Shown piece by piece: positions 17,121 to 25,751 of a stretch of DNA of 64,000 nt; positions within the stretch are counted from its first letter, which is position 1, and the number at the start of each line of letters is the position of its first letter. The stretch is from positions 5,705,001 to 5,769,000 of the forward strand of contig NZ_CP015637.1 in NCBI RefSeq assembly GCF_001708445.1, in the 5' to 3' direction. Source of the DNA: Pseudomonas fluorescens. GTDB lineage: Bacteria; Pseudomonadota; Gammaproteobacteria; Pseudomonadales; Pseudomonadaceae. The notes below the pieces were generated by a model. The model made no database searches. It had not been told where the DNA came from and worked only from the letters and a program-made list of their open reading frames with translations. The position numbers and the translations under genes were made by a program.

Positions 17121-19300
17121 CGGCTATCGGCAAACCCCTGGACCGTGTCGACGGTCTGCTCAAAGTCACCGGCCAGGCACGATATGCCGGTGAGTTTCCC
17201 GAGGACGGCCTGCTTCATGGCAGCGTGGTCTCCAGCACCATCGCCAAAGGGCGCGTCATCAAGATCGATGCGACCAAAGCCCTGGCGCTGCCGGGCGTGG
17301 TCAGGGTGCTCGATCACCTCAACCGGCCGACAATCGCCAGCTACGATGACGCCTTCGCCGATGCCGACGCGGCGGATGGCTCGCCGTTTCGCCCGCTGTA
17401 CAACGACCGCGTGCTCTACAACGGCCAGCCCCTGGCCCTGGTGATCGCCGACAACCTGGAACTGGCGCGGCATGCCGGTTCCCTGGTCGAAATCGAGTAC
17501 GAAACCGAACCCTTCGACACCGACCTGCTGGCCCGGCAGGAACACGCTTATCCTTCGCCGCAGACCCCGCCCGAGCCGCGCGGCAACTTTCAGGCCCAAT
17601 GGAGCGCCGCCGCCGTCAGCCTCGACCTGCACTACAGCACTCCCATCGAACACCACAACCCCATGGAGCCCCACGCCAGTACCGTGCTGTATCAGCCGGA
17701 TGGCACCCTGCATATCCATGACAAGACCCAGGGGCCGCAGAACTGCCAAGCCTATGTGCAAAAAGTGTTCGGCTTGGATAAAAGCCAGGTGCGCATCTTT
17801 GCCGCCTTCGTCGGCGGCGCTTTCGGCTCGGGCCTGCGCCCGCAATACCAATTGCCGTTGGCGGTGATGGCGTCCCTGGCGCTCAAGCGTTCGGTACGTG
17901 TCACCCTGACCCGGCAACAGATGTTCACCTTCGGTTACCGCCCGCGCACCTTGCAGCGTTTGCAGATGGGCGCCGCGGCCAACGGTCGCCTGCTGGCCCT
18001 GGGGCACACCGCGATTGGCCAGACCTCGCGCTTCGAGGACTTCAGCGAGCATGTGGTGGAGTGGAGCGGCATGCTCTACCACTGCGACAACGTCCAACTG
18101 ACCTACCAATTGGTGCCCCTGGACGTGTTCACCCCCTTGGACATGCGCGCACCGGGCGCTGCCCTCGGCGTGATCGGCCTGGAGTGCGCCATGGACGAAC
18201 TCGCCTGCGCCTTAGGCATGGACCCGGTGCAACTGCGCTTGATCAATTACGCCGAGCGCAACCAGAACGAAGACAAACCCTGGTCGAGCAAAGCCCTGCG
18301 CGAGTGCTACCGCGACGGCGCCGAGCGCTTCGGCTGGCGCGAGCGCAACCCGGAACCGCGCAGCATGCGCGACGGCCGTCAATTGATCGGCTGGGGCATG
18401 GCCGGCGGGGTATGGGAAGCCATGCAGATGAAGGCCAGCGCCAAAGCGCGGATCGACGCCGATGGCAAGCTGACCGTGAGCAGTGCCACCACCGATATCG
18501 GCACCGGGACTTACACGGTGATGACCCAGATCGCGGCGCAGGCCAGCGGTGTGGCGGTGGAGGATGTGCGTTTTCTGCTCGGCGACTCTTCGTTACCCAC
18601 CGCGCCATTGCAGGGCGGCTCGTTTACCGTCTCGTCCGTCGGCACCGCCGTGCAGCAGGCCTGCGAAGCGTTGACGAGCAAGTTGCTGAGCATTGCCCGG
18701 CAGACTTATCCGGTATTCAAGGAGGCCGAATCCGTACGCTTTGAAGACGGCCAGTTGCACACCGGTGACGTGAGTGTGACGTTGGCGCAGTTGGTCAAGG
18801 ACAGCGGCGAAGACGCATTGGAGGTGCAGGTCGACAGCGAACCGGATAAAAAACGTGAGGGCTACGCTACCGCCACCCATTCAGCGGTGTTCGTTGAAGT
18901 GCGTGTGGATGAGGACCTGGGCACGATCAAGGTCAGCCGTGTCGTCAGCGCGATTGCCGCTGGGCGTGTGGTCAATCCGAAGATGGCGCGCAGCCAGATC
19001 CTCGGCGGGGTGGTATGGGGCATCGGCATGGCCCTGCATGAAGAGACCCAGGTCGACCATCAACTGGGGCGCGGCATGAACCACAGCCTGGCGGAGTACC
19101 ACATCCCGGTGAATGCCGATATTGGCGAGATTGACGTGCTGTTTGTCGAAGAGCACGACGAGATCGTCAACGCCCTCGGGTCCAAGGGCGTGGGCGAGAT
19201 TGGCATTGTCGGAGTGGCGGCGGCAGTGGCCAATGCGATTTATCACGCCACCGGCAAGCGGGTGCGGGAGTTTCCGATCACCCTGGATAAGGTGCTCTAA
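17117..19300 (+). CDS. Molybdenum hydroxylase, molybdopterin-binding subunit (PaoC/YagR-like)
   Basis: A 727-residue catalytic subunit. The small aldehyde-oxidase a/b-hammerhead domain begins at KPLDRVDGLLKVTGQARYAGE. The large domain has VGGAFGSGLRPQYQ, DMRAPGAALGVIGLE and QGGSFTVSSVGTAVQQAC. The catalytic glutamate is in GSKGVGEIGIVG near the C-terminus. Together with the FeS and FAD subunits it oxidises aldehydes or N-heterocycles; the substrate is unknown. No PaoD/XdhC-type maturation chaperone follows within the window, so sulphuration of the cofactor must rely on a chaperone encoded elsewhere. Confidence 0.9.
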   Translation: MTAIGKPLDRVDGLLKVTGQARYAGEFPEDGLLHGSVVSSTIAKGRVIKIDATKALALPGVVRVLDHLNRPTIASYDDAFADADAADGSPFRPLYNDRVLYNGQPLALVIADNLELARHAGSLVEIEYETEPFDTDLLARQEHAYPSPQTPPEPRGNFQAQWSAAAVSLDLHYSTPIEHHNPMEPHASTVLYQPDGTLHIHDKTQGPQNCQAYVQKVFGLDKSQVRIFAAFVGGAFGSGLRPQYQLPLAVMASLALKRSVRVTLTRQQMFTFGYRPRTLQRLQMGAAANGRLLALGHTAIGQTSRFEDFSEHVVEWSGMLYHCDNVQLTYQLVPLDVFTPLDMRAPGAALGVIGLECAMDELACALGMDPVQLRLINYAERNQNEDKPWSSKALRECYRDGAERFGWRERNPEPRSMRDGRQLIGWGMAGGVWEAMQMKASAKARIDADGKLTVSSATTDIGTGTYTVMTQIAAQASGVAVEDVRFLLGDSSLPTAPLQGGSFTVSSVGTAVQQACEALTSKLLSIARQTYPVFKEAESVRFEDGQLHTGDVSVTLAQLVKDSGEDALEVQVDSEPDKKREGYATATHSAVFVEVRVDEDLGTIKVSRVVSAIAAGRVVNPKMARSQILGGVVWGIGMALHEETQVDHQLGRGMNHSLAEYHIPVNADIGEIDVLFVEEHDEIVNALGSKGVGEIGIVGVAAAVANAIYHATGKRVREFPITLDKVL

Positions 19301-19330
19301 CGCGGTTCTTTCAAACCCATGGCGATCCAG

Positions 19331-19471
19331 ATGTGGCAGGGGGCTTGCCCCCGGCAGCCATGGGTATCTGCACGACTGTTCAGCCCTTGACAAATCACCC
19401 ACAACTGCCCTGTCTGTCGGGTGCTCAGTATTGAGCCAACGTTGTGTAGATACCCATGCCCCCTCCCACAT
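19331..19471. repeat. REP-like element with long inverted arms
   Basis: ATGTGGCAGGGGGCTTGCCCCC at the left and CCCCCTCCCACAT at the right form the outer arms. CATGGGTATCT (19359-19369) is exactly complementary to AGATACCCATG (19448-19458) inside them. It lies between the convergent molybdoenzyme and MFS genes. Confidence 0.65.
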
Positions 19472-19474
19472 GGG

Positions 19475-20725
19475 TTATGCGGTAGTTTTTTGAGCGGGCT
19501 CTTCCACCGGCACATGCATACGGTCGCGATTGGCCAGGGTCGGGAACAGTTTGATCCACACCCCCGTCACCACCAACGTGCCGATACCGCCCATCACCAC
19601 CGCCGGCACAGTGCCGAACCAGTGGGCGGTAATCCCGGATTCGAACTCGCCCAATTGATTCGAGGCGCCAATAAACAGGCCATTGACCGCACTGACCCGC
19701 CCGCGCATTTCATCCGGGGTTTCCAGTTGCACAAAGGAGGCGCGGATCACCATGCTGATCATGTCCGCCGCGCCCAGCACCACCAGCACGGCCAGGGAAA
19801 ACCAGAACGAAGTGGAGAGGCCGAAGGCAATGGTCGCCACGCCAAACACCCCGACGGCGGTAAACATGACCCGGCCGACCTGTCGGTCCACCGCAAACCG
19901 TGCCAACCACAGCGACATCAGCAAGGCACCGACAGCGGGTGCCGAGCGTAGCAGGCCCAGGCCCCAGGCGCCGGTCAGCAGGATGTCCTTGGCAAACACC
20001 GGCAGCAACGCAGTGGCGCCGCCGAGCAGCACGGCGAACAGGTCGAGGGAAATCGCGCCGAGGATGTCCGGGCGGCTGCGGATAAAGCGGATGCCGGCGA
20101 GCAGCGAATCCAACGTTGCCTTGCCTGTATTGAGCGGGGTCTGGCGGGCGGGCAGGTTGAGGGTCAAGACGCAGGCAATCAGGTACAGCACCACGGTCGG
20201 GCCATACACCCACACGCTGCCAAAGGCGTAGAGCAACCCACCGAGGGCCGGCGCGACGATAGTCGCCAGTTGCTGGGCCGATTGTGACGAAGCCACGGCG
20301 CGCGGGAACAGCGCGCTGGGCACGATGCTCGGCAGCAGCGCCTGGGTGGTGGGCATCTCGAAGGATCGCGCGGCACCCAGCACGAAGGCGAGGATAAAGA
20401 TCATCTCGCGGGTTACGTTGCCAGTCAGGCCACCGATGGCCAGGGACAAGGCGATCAGCGCCTGCACGGTCTGGCAGATGGCCGCGACTTTACGCCGCTC
20501 ATAGCGGTCGGCCACATGCCCCGTGTGCAGCATGAACAGCACGCGTGGGACGAATTCCACCAGGCCGACCAGGCCCAGGTCGAGTACGTTGCCGGTCAGT
20601 TGGTAGAGGTTCCAGCCGATGGCCACGGTAAGCATCTGGAAGCCGCTGGCGGTGAAGATCCGCGCCAGCCAGAACGCGATGAAAGGGCGGTGGTGACGTA
20701 ACAGCAACGCGGGTTCACTGGGCAT
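19475..20725 (-). CDS. MFS transporter (EntS-like exporter branch)
   Basis: A 416-residue major-facilitator protein with about 12 transmembrane helices. The N-terminal FIAFWLARIFTASGFQMLTVAIGWNLYQ and the loop motif HVADRYERRKV between helices 2 and 3 are typical of the DHA3 branch, which includes the enterobactin exporter EntS. In this branch substrates are often siderophores or drugs, but no biosynthetic genes are nearby and the substrate cannot be assigned. It is transcribed away from cioA and shares a 318-bp divergent intergenic region with it. Confidence 0.82.
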   Translation of the reverse strand: MPSEPALLLRHHRPFIAFWLARIFTASGFQMLTVAIGWNLYQLTGNVLDLGLVGLVEFVPRVLFMLHTGHVADRYERRKVAAICQTVQALIALSLAIGGLTGNVTREMIFILAFVLGAARSFEMPTTQALLPSIVPSALFPRAVASSQSAQQLATIVAPALGGLLYAFGSVWVYGPTVVLYLIACVLTLNLPARQTPLNTGKATLDSLLAGIRFIRSRPDILGAISLDLFAVLLGGATALLPVFAKDILLTGAWGLGLLRSAPAVGALLMSLWLARFAVDRQVGRVMFTAVGVFGVATIAFGLSTSFWFSLAVLVVLGAADMISMVIRASFVQLETPDEMRGRVSAVNGLFIGASNQLGEFESGITAHWFGTVPAVVMGGIGTLVVTGVWIKLFPTLANRDRMHVPVEEPAQKTTA

Positions 20726-21043
20726 CGGAAATTCTGGTCAAGGCCGGAGGGAAGGGTGAGATTAGCATCAAGCTGTAACAATTAGTTGCGAGAAGAGGGC
20801 TGAGGCAAGCTGTCACGCGGCAAAAGACCACACAGGCCAATCGCGAAAATGGGACTACTCTTTTGACTGTGATTGATCCAGATCAAAGTCATTTCAGAAT
20901 TTGTTCTGGCGGCCGCAAGGCCAGGATCCCTGCGTGGTTGGTTAAAAAAAGAAACGAATTGAAATTCGCCACACTCCATATCCGTGGGGGCAGTGGATGC
21001 GGCCTCCAGCCAGCATTCGGTATTACCTGACAGAGGAAGACTT
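20726..21043. promoter_or_regulatory. Divergent promoter region of the MFS gene and cioA
   Basis: This 318-bp gap holds the promoters of both flanking genes. The clearest element is the ANR/FNR box listed separately. AT-rich stretches at 20940-20970 would suit a cioA promoter. No ORF is convincing here. Confidence 0.5.
20873..20886 (+). promoter_or_regulatory. Perfect ANR/FNR box upstream of cioA
   Basis: TTGATCCAGATCAA at 20873-20886 is an exact match to the ANR/FNR consensus TTGAT-N4-ATCAA. It lies about 160 bp before the cioA start. In P. aeruginosa ANR represses cioAB at low oxygen, so this is the likely operator; control of the divergent MFS gene is also possible. Confidence 0.8.
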
Positions 21044-22483
21044 ATGTTCGGTTTGGAGGCGCTAGATCTCGCCCGAATTCAATTTGCGTTCACCATCTCG
21101 TTTCACATCCTGTTCCCGGCGATCACCATTGGCCTGGCCAGTTACCTTGCGGTGCTGGAAGGTCTGTGGCTCAAGACCCATAACGACACCTACCGTGACC
21201 TCTACCACTTCTGGTCGAAGATCTTTGCCGTCAACTTCGGCATGGGCGTGGTCTCCGGCTTGGTCATGGCCTACCAGTTCGGCACCAACTGGAGCCGCTT
21301 CTCGGACTTCGCCGGCTCCGTCACCGGGCCGCTGCTCACGTACGAAGTGCTCACGGCCTTCTTCCTCGAGGCCGGTTTCCTCGGCGTGATGCTGTTCGGC
21401 TGGAACAAGGTGGGGCGCAAGCTGCACTTCTTCGCCACGGTAATGGTGGCGGTCGGTACGTTGATCTCCACCTTCTGGATCCTGGCGTCCAACAGCTGGA
21501 TGCAGACGCCCCAGGGCTTTGAAATCATCGACGGCCGCGTGATTCCCACCGACTGGCTGGCGGTGATCTTCAACCCGTCGTTCCCCTACCGCCTGATGCA
21601 CATGGCCACGGCCGCGTTTGTCGCCACGGCCTTCTTCGTCGGCTCCTCGGCGGCCTGGCATTTGTTGCGTGGCAAGGACACCCCCGCGATCCGCACCATG
21701 TTGTCGATGGCGATGTGGATGGCCCTGATCGTGGCGCCTATCCAGGCGGTGATCGGTGACTTCCACGGCCTCAACACGCTCAAGCATCAGCCGGCGAAAA
21801 TCGCCGCGATTGAAGGCCACTGGGAAAATATCGGCAATGAGCCGACGCCGTTGATCCTGTTTGGCTGGCCGGACATGAAAGCCGAAAAAACCAAATACGC
21901 GGTGGAAATTCCCTACCTGGGCAGCCTGATCCTGACCCACTCCCTGGACAAACAGGTGCCGGCGCTCAAGGAGTTTGCGCCTGAAGACCGCCCCAACTCG
22001 ACCATTGTGTTCTGGTCGTTCCGGGTCATGGTCGGCCTGGGCTTGCTGATGATCTTCACCGGGCTGTTCAGCCTCTGGCTGCGCCGGGGCGGCAAGATGT
22101 ACACCTCCAGGCCGTTCCTGTACCTGGCCCTGTGGATGGGCCCGTCCGGCCTGATCGCGATCCTCGCGGGCTGGTTCACCACCGAAATCGGTCGCCAGCC
22201 GTGGGTCGTCTACGGGTTGATGCGCACGGCGGATGCGTCCTCCGGGCATAGCCTGGCGCAGATGACCATCACCCTGGTGCTGTTCGTGGTGGTGTACTTC
22301 GCGCTGTTCGGCGCAGGCCTGGGCTACATGATGCGCCTGGTACGCAAAGGCCCTGTGACCCACGAAAGCACCGAGCCGACCCACGGTGGCCCTGGCCAGA
22401 AACGCACACCGGCCCGTCCATTGTCCGCCGCCGATGATGGCGGCGATGACGACCACGCCCACATCCAGCACAAGGGGAATTGA
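21044..22483 (+). CDS. cioA: Cyanide-insensitive terminal oxidase subunit I (CioA)
   Basis: A 479-residue bd-type quinol oxidase subunit I in the inner membrane. It starts at ATG 21044 after a GAGGAA ribosome site. His21 in ISFHILFPAITIG corresponds to a haem ligand of CydA, and the GRQPW motif near the C-terminus is the usual bd signature. The quinol loop is of the short type found in CioA rather than the long type of E. coli CydA. With CioB it reduces oxygen to water using quinol and resists cyanide. The ANR box upstream suggests oxygen-responsive control. Confidence 0.94.
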   Translation: MFGLEALDLARIQFAFTISFHILFPAITIGLASYLAVLEGLWLKTHNDTYRDLYHFWSKIFAVNFGMGVVSGLVMAYQFGTNWSRFSDFAGSVTGPLLTYEVLTAFFLEAGFLGVMLFGWNKVGRKLHFFATVMVAVGTLISTFWILASNSWMQTPQGFEIIDGRVIPTDWLAVIFNPSFPYRLMHMATAAFVATAFFVGSSAAWHLLRGKDTPAIRTMLSMAMWMALIVAPIQAVIGDFHGLNTLKHQPAKIAAIEGHWENIGNEPTPLILFGWPDMKAEKTKYAVEIPYLGSLILTHSLDKQVPALKEFAPEDRPNSTIVFWSFRVMVGLGLLMIFTGLFSLWLRRGGKMYTSRPFLYLALWMGPSGLIAILAGWFTTEIGRQPWVVYGLMRTADASSGHSLAQMTITLVLFVVVYFALFGAGLGYMMRLVRKGPVTHESTEPTHGGPGQKRTPARPLSAADDGGDDDHAHIQHKGN

Positions 22484-22484
22484 G

Positions 22485-23492
22485 ATGGGTATTGATCTTC
22501 CGCTGATCTGGGCCGTGATCATCATCTTCGGCATCATGATGTACGTGGTCATGGACGGCTTCGACCTGGGCATCGGCATCCTCTTCCCGTTTATTCCGGG
22601 CAAGACCGACCGTGACGTGATGATGAACACCGTCGCCCCGGTCTGGGACGGTAACGAAACCTGGCTGGTGCTGGGGGGCGCGGCGTTGTTCGGCGCCTTC
22701 CCGCTGGCCTACTCGGTGGTGTTGTCGGCCCTGTACCTGCCGTTGATGCTGATGCTGATCGGGCTGATCTTTCGCGGCGTGGCCTTCGAGTTTCGCTTCA
22801 AGGCCAAGGACCACAAGCGTCACCTGTGGGACAAGGCGTTTATCGGCGGCTCACTGGCGGCGACCTTCTTCCAGGGCGTGGCGCTGGGGGCGTTTATCGA
22901 CGGCATCCCGGTGGTCAATCGCCAATTTGCCGGCGGCTCGCTGGATTGGCTCACGCCGTTCACGATGTTCTGCGGGGTGGCGCTGATCGTGGCCTATGCG
23001 TTGCTCGGCTGCACCTGGCTGATCATGAAAACCGAAGGCCCGTTGCAGGAGAAGATGCACAACCTGGCGCAGCCATTGGCCTTTGTGGTGCTGGCGGTGA
23101 TTGGGATCGTCAGCCTGTGGACGCCGCTGGCGCACCCGGAAATCGCCTCGCGCTGGTTCACCCTGCCGAACCTGTTCTGGTTCCTGCCGGTACCGATCCT
23201 GGTGCTGGTGACCATGTACGGGTTGATCCGCGCCGTGGCGCGTAATGCGCACTACACGCCGTTCCTGCTGACGCTGGTGCTGATCTTCCTTGGCTACAGC
23301 GGCCTGGGGATCAGCCTGTGGCCCAATATCATCCCGCCCTCGGTATCGATCTGGGATGCGGCTGCACCGCCGCAAAGCCAGGGCTTCATGCTGGTGGGTA
23401 CGCTGTTCATCATTCCGTTCATCCTGGGCTACACCTTCTGGAGCTACTACGTGTTCCGCGGCAAGGTCACCCACGAAGACGGCTATCACTAG
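22485..23492 (+). CDS. cioB: Cyanide-insensitive terminal oxidase subunit II (CioB)
   Basis: A 335-residue CydB-family subunit with about eight to nine transmembrane helices. The start is ATG 22485, two bases after the cioA stop codon ends; another in-frame start inside cioA is unlikely. The conserved N-terminal motif MDGFDLGIGILFPF and WDGNETWLVLGG, plus the C-terminal WPNIIPPSVSIWDAAAP, are typical. It supports subunit I structurally. A one-helix DUF2474 gene follows 12 bp downstream. Confidence 0.94.
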   Translation: MGIDLPLIWAVIIIFGIMMYVVMDGFDLGIGILFPFIPGKTDRDVMMNTVAPVWDGNETWLVLGGAALFGAFPLAYSVVLSALYLPLMLMLIGLIFRGVAFEFRFKAKDHKRHLWDKAFIGGSLAATFFQGVALGAFIDGIPVVNRQFAGGSLDWLTPFTMFCGVALIVAYALLGCTWLIMKTEGPLQEKMHNLAQPLAFVVLAVIGIVSLWTPLAHPEIASRWFTLPNLFWFLPVPILVLVTMYGLIRAVARNAHYTPFLLTLVLIFLGYSGLGISLWPNIIPPSVSIWDAAAPPQSQGFMLVGTLFIIPFILGYTFWSYYVFRGKVTHEDGYH

Positions 23493-23504
23493 GAGGGTCG
23501 TTCC

Positions 23505-23672
23505 ATGTCTGGCAAACCTTCGTTGCACGAGATTGAACAGGCCGAGAAACAGCCGTTGTGGCGGCGCCTGGGGTGGTTGGCGATGATCTGGAGCGCCAGC
23601 GTGCTGGCCCTGTTCATCGTGGCCAGCCTGATGCGCATGTTCATGAGCGCGGCCGGCCTGACCACTCACTGA
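23505..23672 (+). CDS. DUF2474-type small membrane protein of the Cio oxidase
   Basis: A 55-residue ORF with the ribosome site AGGAGGG at 23491-23497, seven bases before ATG 23505. The sequence is a charged N-terminus (IEQAEKQPLWRRLGW) followed by one transmembrane helix (about residues 24-43, LAMIWSASVLALFIVASLM). This layout and place after cioB match DUF2474 proteins, which parallel the small CydX subunit of E. coli cytochrome bd. A role in assembling or stabilising CioAB is an inference. Confidence 0.85.
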   Translation: MSGKPSLHEIEQAEKQPLWRRLGWLAMIWSASVLALFIVASLMRMFMSAAGLTTH

Positions 23673-23706
23673 CATCCCATCCCGTTGCCTTGCGGCACGG
23701 TTTTTT

Positions 23707-23747
23707 GACCCTGTTCCCTCTTTGGAGGGGCGGGGTCTTTTTTTATT
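23707..23747. terminator. Rho-independent terminator, cioAB operon / rlmG
   Basis: GACCC...CCCTC and GAGGGG...GGGGTC form a stem followed by a run of T residues to 23744. On the opposite strand rlmG ends at 23743, so the hairpin probably stops both transcripts. A weaker hairpin with a TTTTTT tail lies just upstream at about 23690-23706. Confidence 0.75.
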
Positions 23748-24867
23748 TGCGCGCTTTGAGGATTACGAACTTCGGTGTGGCGGCGACTTGCTCGACGCCT
23801 CGGAACAGCCGCGCCAACTTGCTGTGATAGCCCAGATGGCGGTTGCCGACGATATAGAGGGCGCCGCCTGCCACCAAGGCCTCGCGCGCCTGTTGGAACA
23901 TGCGCCAGGCGAGGAAGTCGCCGACCACCTGTTGCTGGTGGAACGGCGGGTTGCACAGCACCACGTCGAGGGACTCCGGCGCCTGGCCTGCCAGGCCGTC
24001 GCCGGCATGGACACTCACCGCGCGCGCGCCGAGGGCCGCTTGCCAATTCTCGGCGGCTGATTGCACGGCCATGTAGGACTCGTCCACCAAGGTGTACTGC
24101 GCCTGCGGGTTTTGCAGGGCGCTGGCAATCGCCAATACGCCGTTGCCGCATCCAAGGTCCGCGACGCGCGCGGCGCCCAGGCCCTTGGGCAAGTGGGGCA
24201 GGAACGCACGGGTGCCGATGTCCAGTCCTTCGCGGCAGAACACGTTGGCGTGGTTGAGCAGCTCGATGGGCGGTGTTTCCAGGGTATAGCGTGTCGGGTA
24301 GGGCGACACCGCTGCCGGGCGGTCTGCCAATGTTGCGATCAGCAAACGTGCCTTTTTTACCGCCAATGAAGCGTGCATCGGTCCGATATAGCGTTCCAGC
24401 AATTCACCGGCGGCCCGTGGGAGATGCTTGATCATCGCCCCCGCGACCACTTCGGCGCCCGGGGCCAGTTGGCCTTGCAGGCGAATCAGCTGTTCTTCCA
24501 GCAAGGCCAGGGTTTTCGGGACGCGTATCAGCACCCGGTCGAATGGCCCGATGGGCACCTGGCTGGCCGGGACAAAACTCACTGCATCGAACGCCTTGCC
24601 GTTGCGCACCAGGTTTTTCTCCAGGCCCTGGGCGGCAAGAAACGAATCACCACTGGACGTCACCTGCACCCGGCCTTCGAGGCTGGCCGCCAGGGCGCCA
24701 AAACTGTCGTTGAGTACCAGCACGCGGGTCGTTGCGCCCGGCTGTTGCTCAGCCAAGTGACTGAGCAGGTACTCGTCGGCGGCGTCGAAGGCCTGCAGCG
24801 GATCATTGTGTTGCTCTGGCTGGCGGATCAGATCGAGCTGGGCGAATGGACTGTCGAGCAGGGGCAT
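23743..24867 (-). CDS. rlmG: 23S rRNA (guanine-1835-N2)-methyltransferase RlmG
   Basis: A 374-residue two-domain methyltransferase, close to the 378 residues of E. coli RlmG. The N-terminal half is a degenerate methyltransferase-like domain (VLVLNDSFGALAASLEG). The C-terminal half carries the SAM site VADLGCGNGVLAIA and the catalytic NPPFH motif. LYIVGNRHLGYHSKLARLF near the end is typical of RlmG and separates it from its paralogue RsmC. It modifies G1835 of 23S rRNA in the large subunit. Confidence 0.9.
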   Translation of the reverse strand: MPLLDSPFAQLDLIRQPEQHNDPLQAFDAADEYLLSHLAEQQPGATTRVLVLNDSFGALAASLEGRVQVTSSGDSFLAAQGLEKNLVRNGKAFDAVSFVPASQVPIGPFDRVLIRVPKTLALLEEQLIRLQGQLAPGAEVVAGAMIKHLPRAAGELLERYIGPMHASLAVKKARLLIATLADRPAAVSPYPTRYTLETPPIELLNHANVFCREGLDIGTRAFLPHLPKGLGAARVADLGCGNGVLAIASALQNPQAQYTLVDESYMAVQSAAENWQAALGARAVSVHAGDGLAGQAPESLDVVLCNPPFHQQQVVGDFLAWRMFQQAREALVAGGALYIVGNRHLGYHSKLARLFRGVEQVAATPKFVILKARK

Positions 24868-25040
24868 GGCAGGGGAGGCTCTGGGTAATCGATGGGTGTT
24901 CGGCAGGGGGCGTGAGGCGCGCTGGTCGAACCGTCTGAGTGAACTGCGAGGCGGCGCCTTGGCGGCGGCATCAACACTCAGAGTTGGTCGTAAATGTTAC
25001 TTATTTTTTGCAAGGATTACATGCAGCGTTTCCGGGGCGG

Positions 25041-25751
25041 TTAAAACAGCCCGGCTTTTGATGCCCTCAGTACAGCGGCAATCTTGTTATTGACCCCCAG
25101 TTTCTTGAACGTACGGCTGATATGAAAACCCACCGTACGCTCCGACAGGCAGAGGATGCCGGCAATGTCGGCGGCGGTCTTGCCCAGGGCTGACCATCTG
25201 AGGACTTCCGTTTCCCGCTCGGTCAATTTGCAGGGCGGGGTAATGCTTGGGTTGTCGGCAAATTTTTGTGCGACAACCGCGTGCATCGCATGGCAGAGCC
25301 ACAAGACATGGCCGGCCTTTTCATACAGTTCTTCCGGGCTGACTGCGCCCTCGCTGCGTCCCAGGGACAGCATGCTGAACACACCCTGGAAGTCGTGGAC
25401 CGATTGGGTCCACCCCAGATGCACACCCTGTGACCGGGCCAGTTCCCACAGGCTTGGCACGGCGGTGAAGAGTTTTTCCTCCCTGACAATGGGTAATACG
25501 CAATGTTTGCAATGGTTGACGACCGGGTCTACTTCGAAGTAGTGGGCCTGGTCATACTGCAGGTTCCATTCATTCGGATAGTTTTTGAGATGAATCGGTT
25601 TGGTTGAGTTTGTCGGTAGTTGAGAACTCATGGTGAAGGAACAGAATTGGAAGCCGAGTTCAAGGGTTCTGTTGATAACCATTTCAAATACGCTGGTGAT
25701 CTTGTCCTCGCCTTCCAGTTTGGGAATCCGTGTATTTCGCCAGTTAACCAT
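25041..25751 (-). CDS. LuxR-family quorum-sensing-type regulator (solo)
   Basis: A 236-residue regulator from ATG 25751, chosen because GGAGAG lies six bases upstream on the coding strand; an ATG ten codons earlier lacks this. The autoinducer-binding domain keeps Trp62, Tyr66, Asp75 and Pro76 (TraR W57, Y61, D70, P71) and Gly113. The position equal to TraR Trp85 is Arg90 (LPIVREEK). The GerE-type HTH (about 173-232) has LTEREtEVLRW and TAADIAGILCLSERTVGFHISRTFKKLGV. No luxI gene is in the window, so it is a solo. The substitution hints at a non-standard ligand. Confidence 0.87.
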   Translation of the reverse strand: MVNWRNTRIPKLEGEDKITSVFEMVINRTLELGFQFCSFTMSSQLPTNSTKPIHLKNYPNEWNLQYDQAHYFEVDPVVNHCKHCVLPIVREEKLFTAVPSLWELARSQGVHLGWTQSVHDFQGVFSMLSLGRSEGAVSPEELYEKAGHVLWLCHAMHAVVAQKFADNPSITPPCKLTERETEVLRWSALGKTAADIAGILCLSERTVGFHISRTFKKLGVNNKIAAVLRASKAGLF

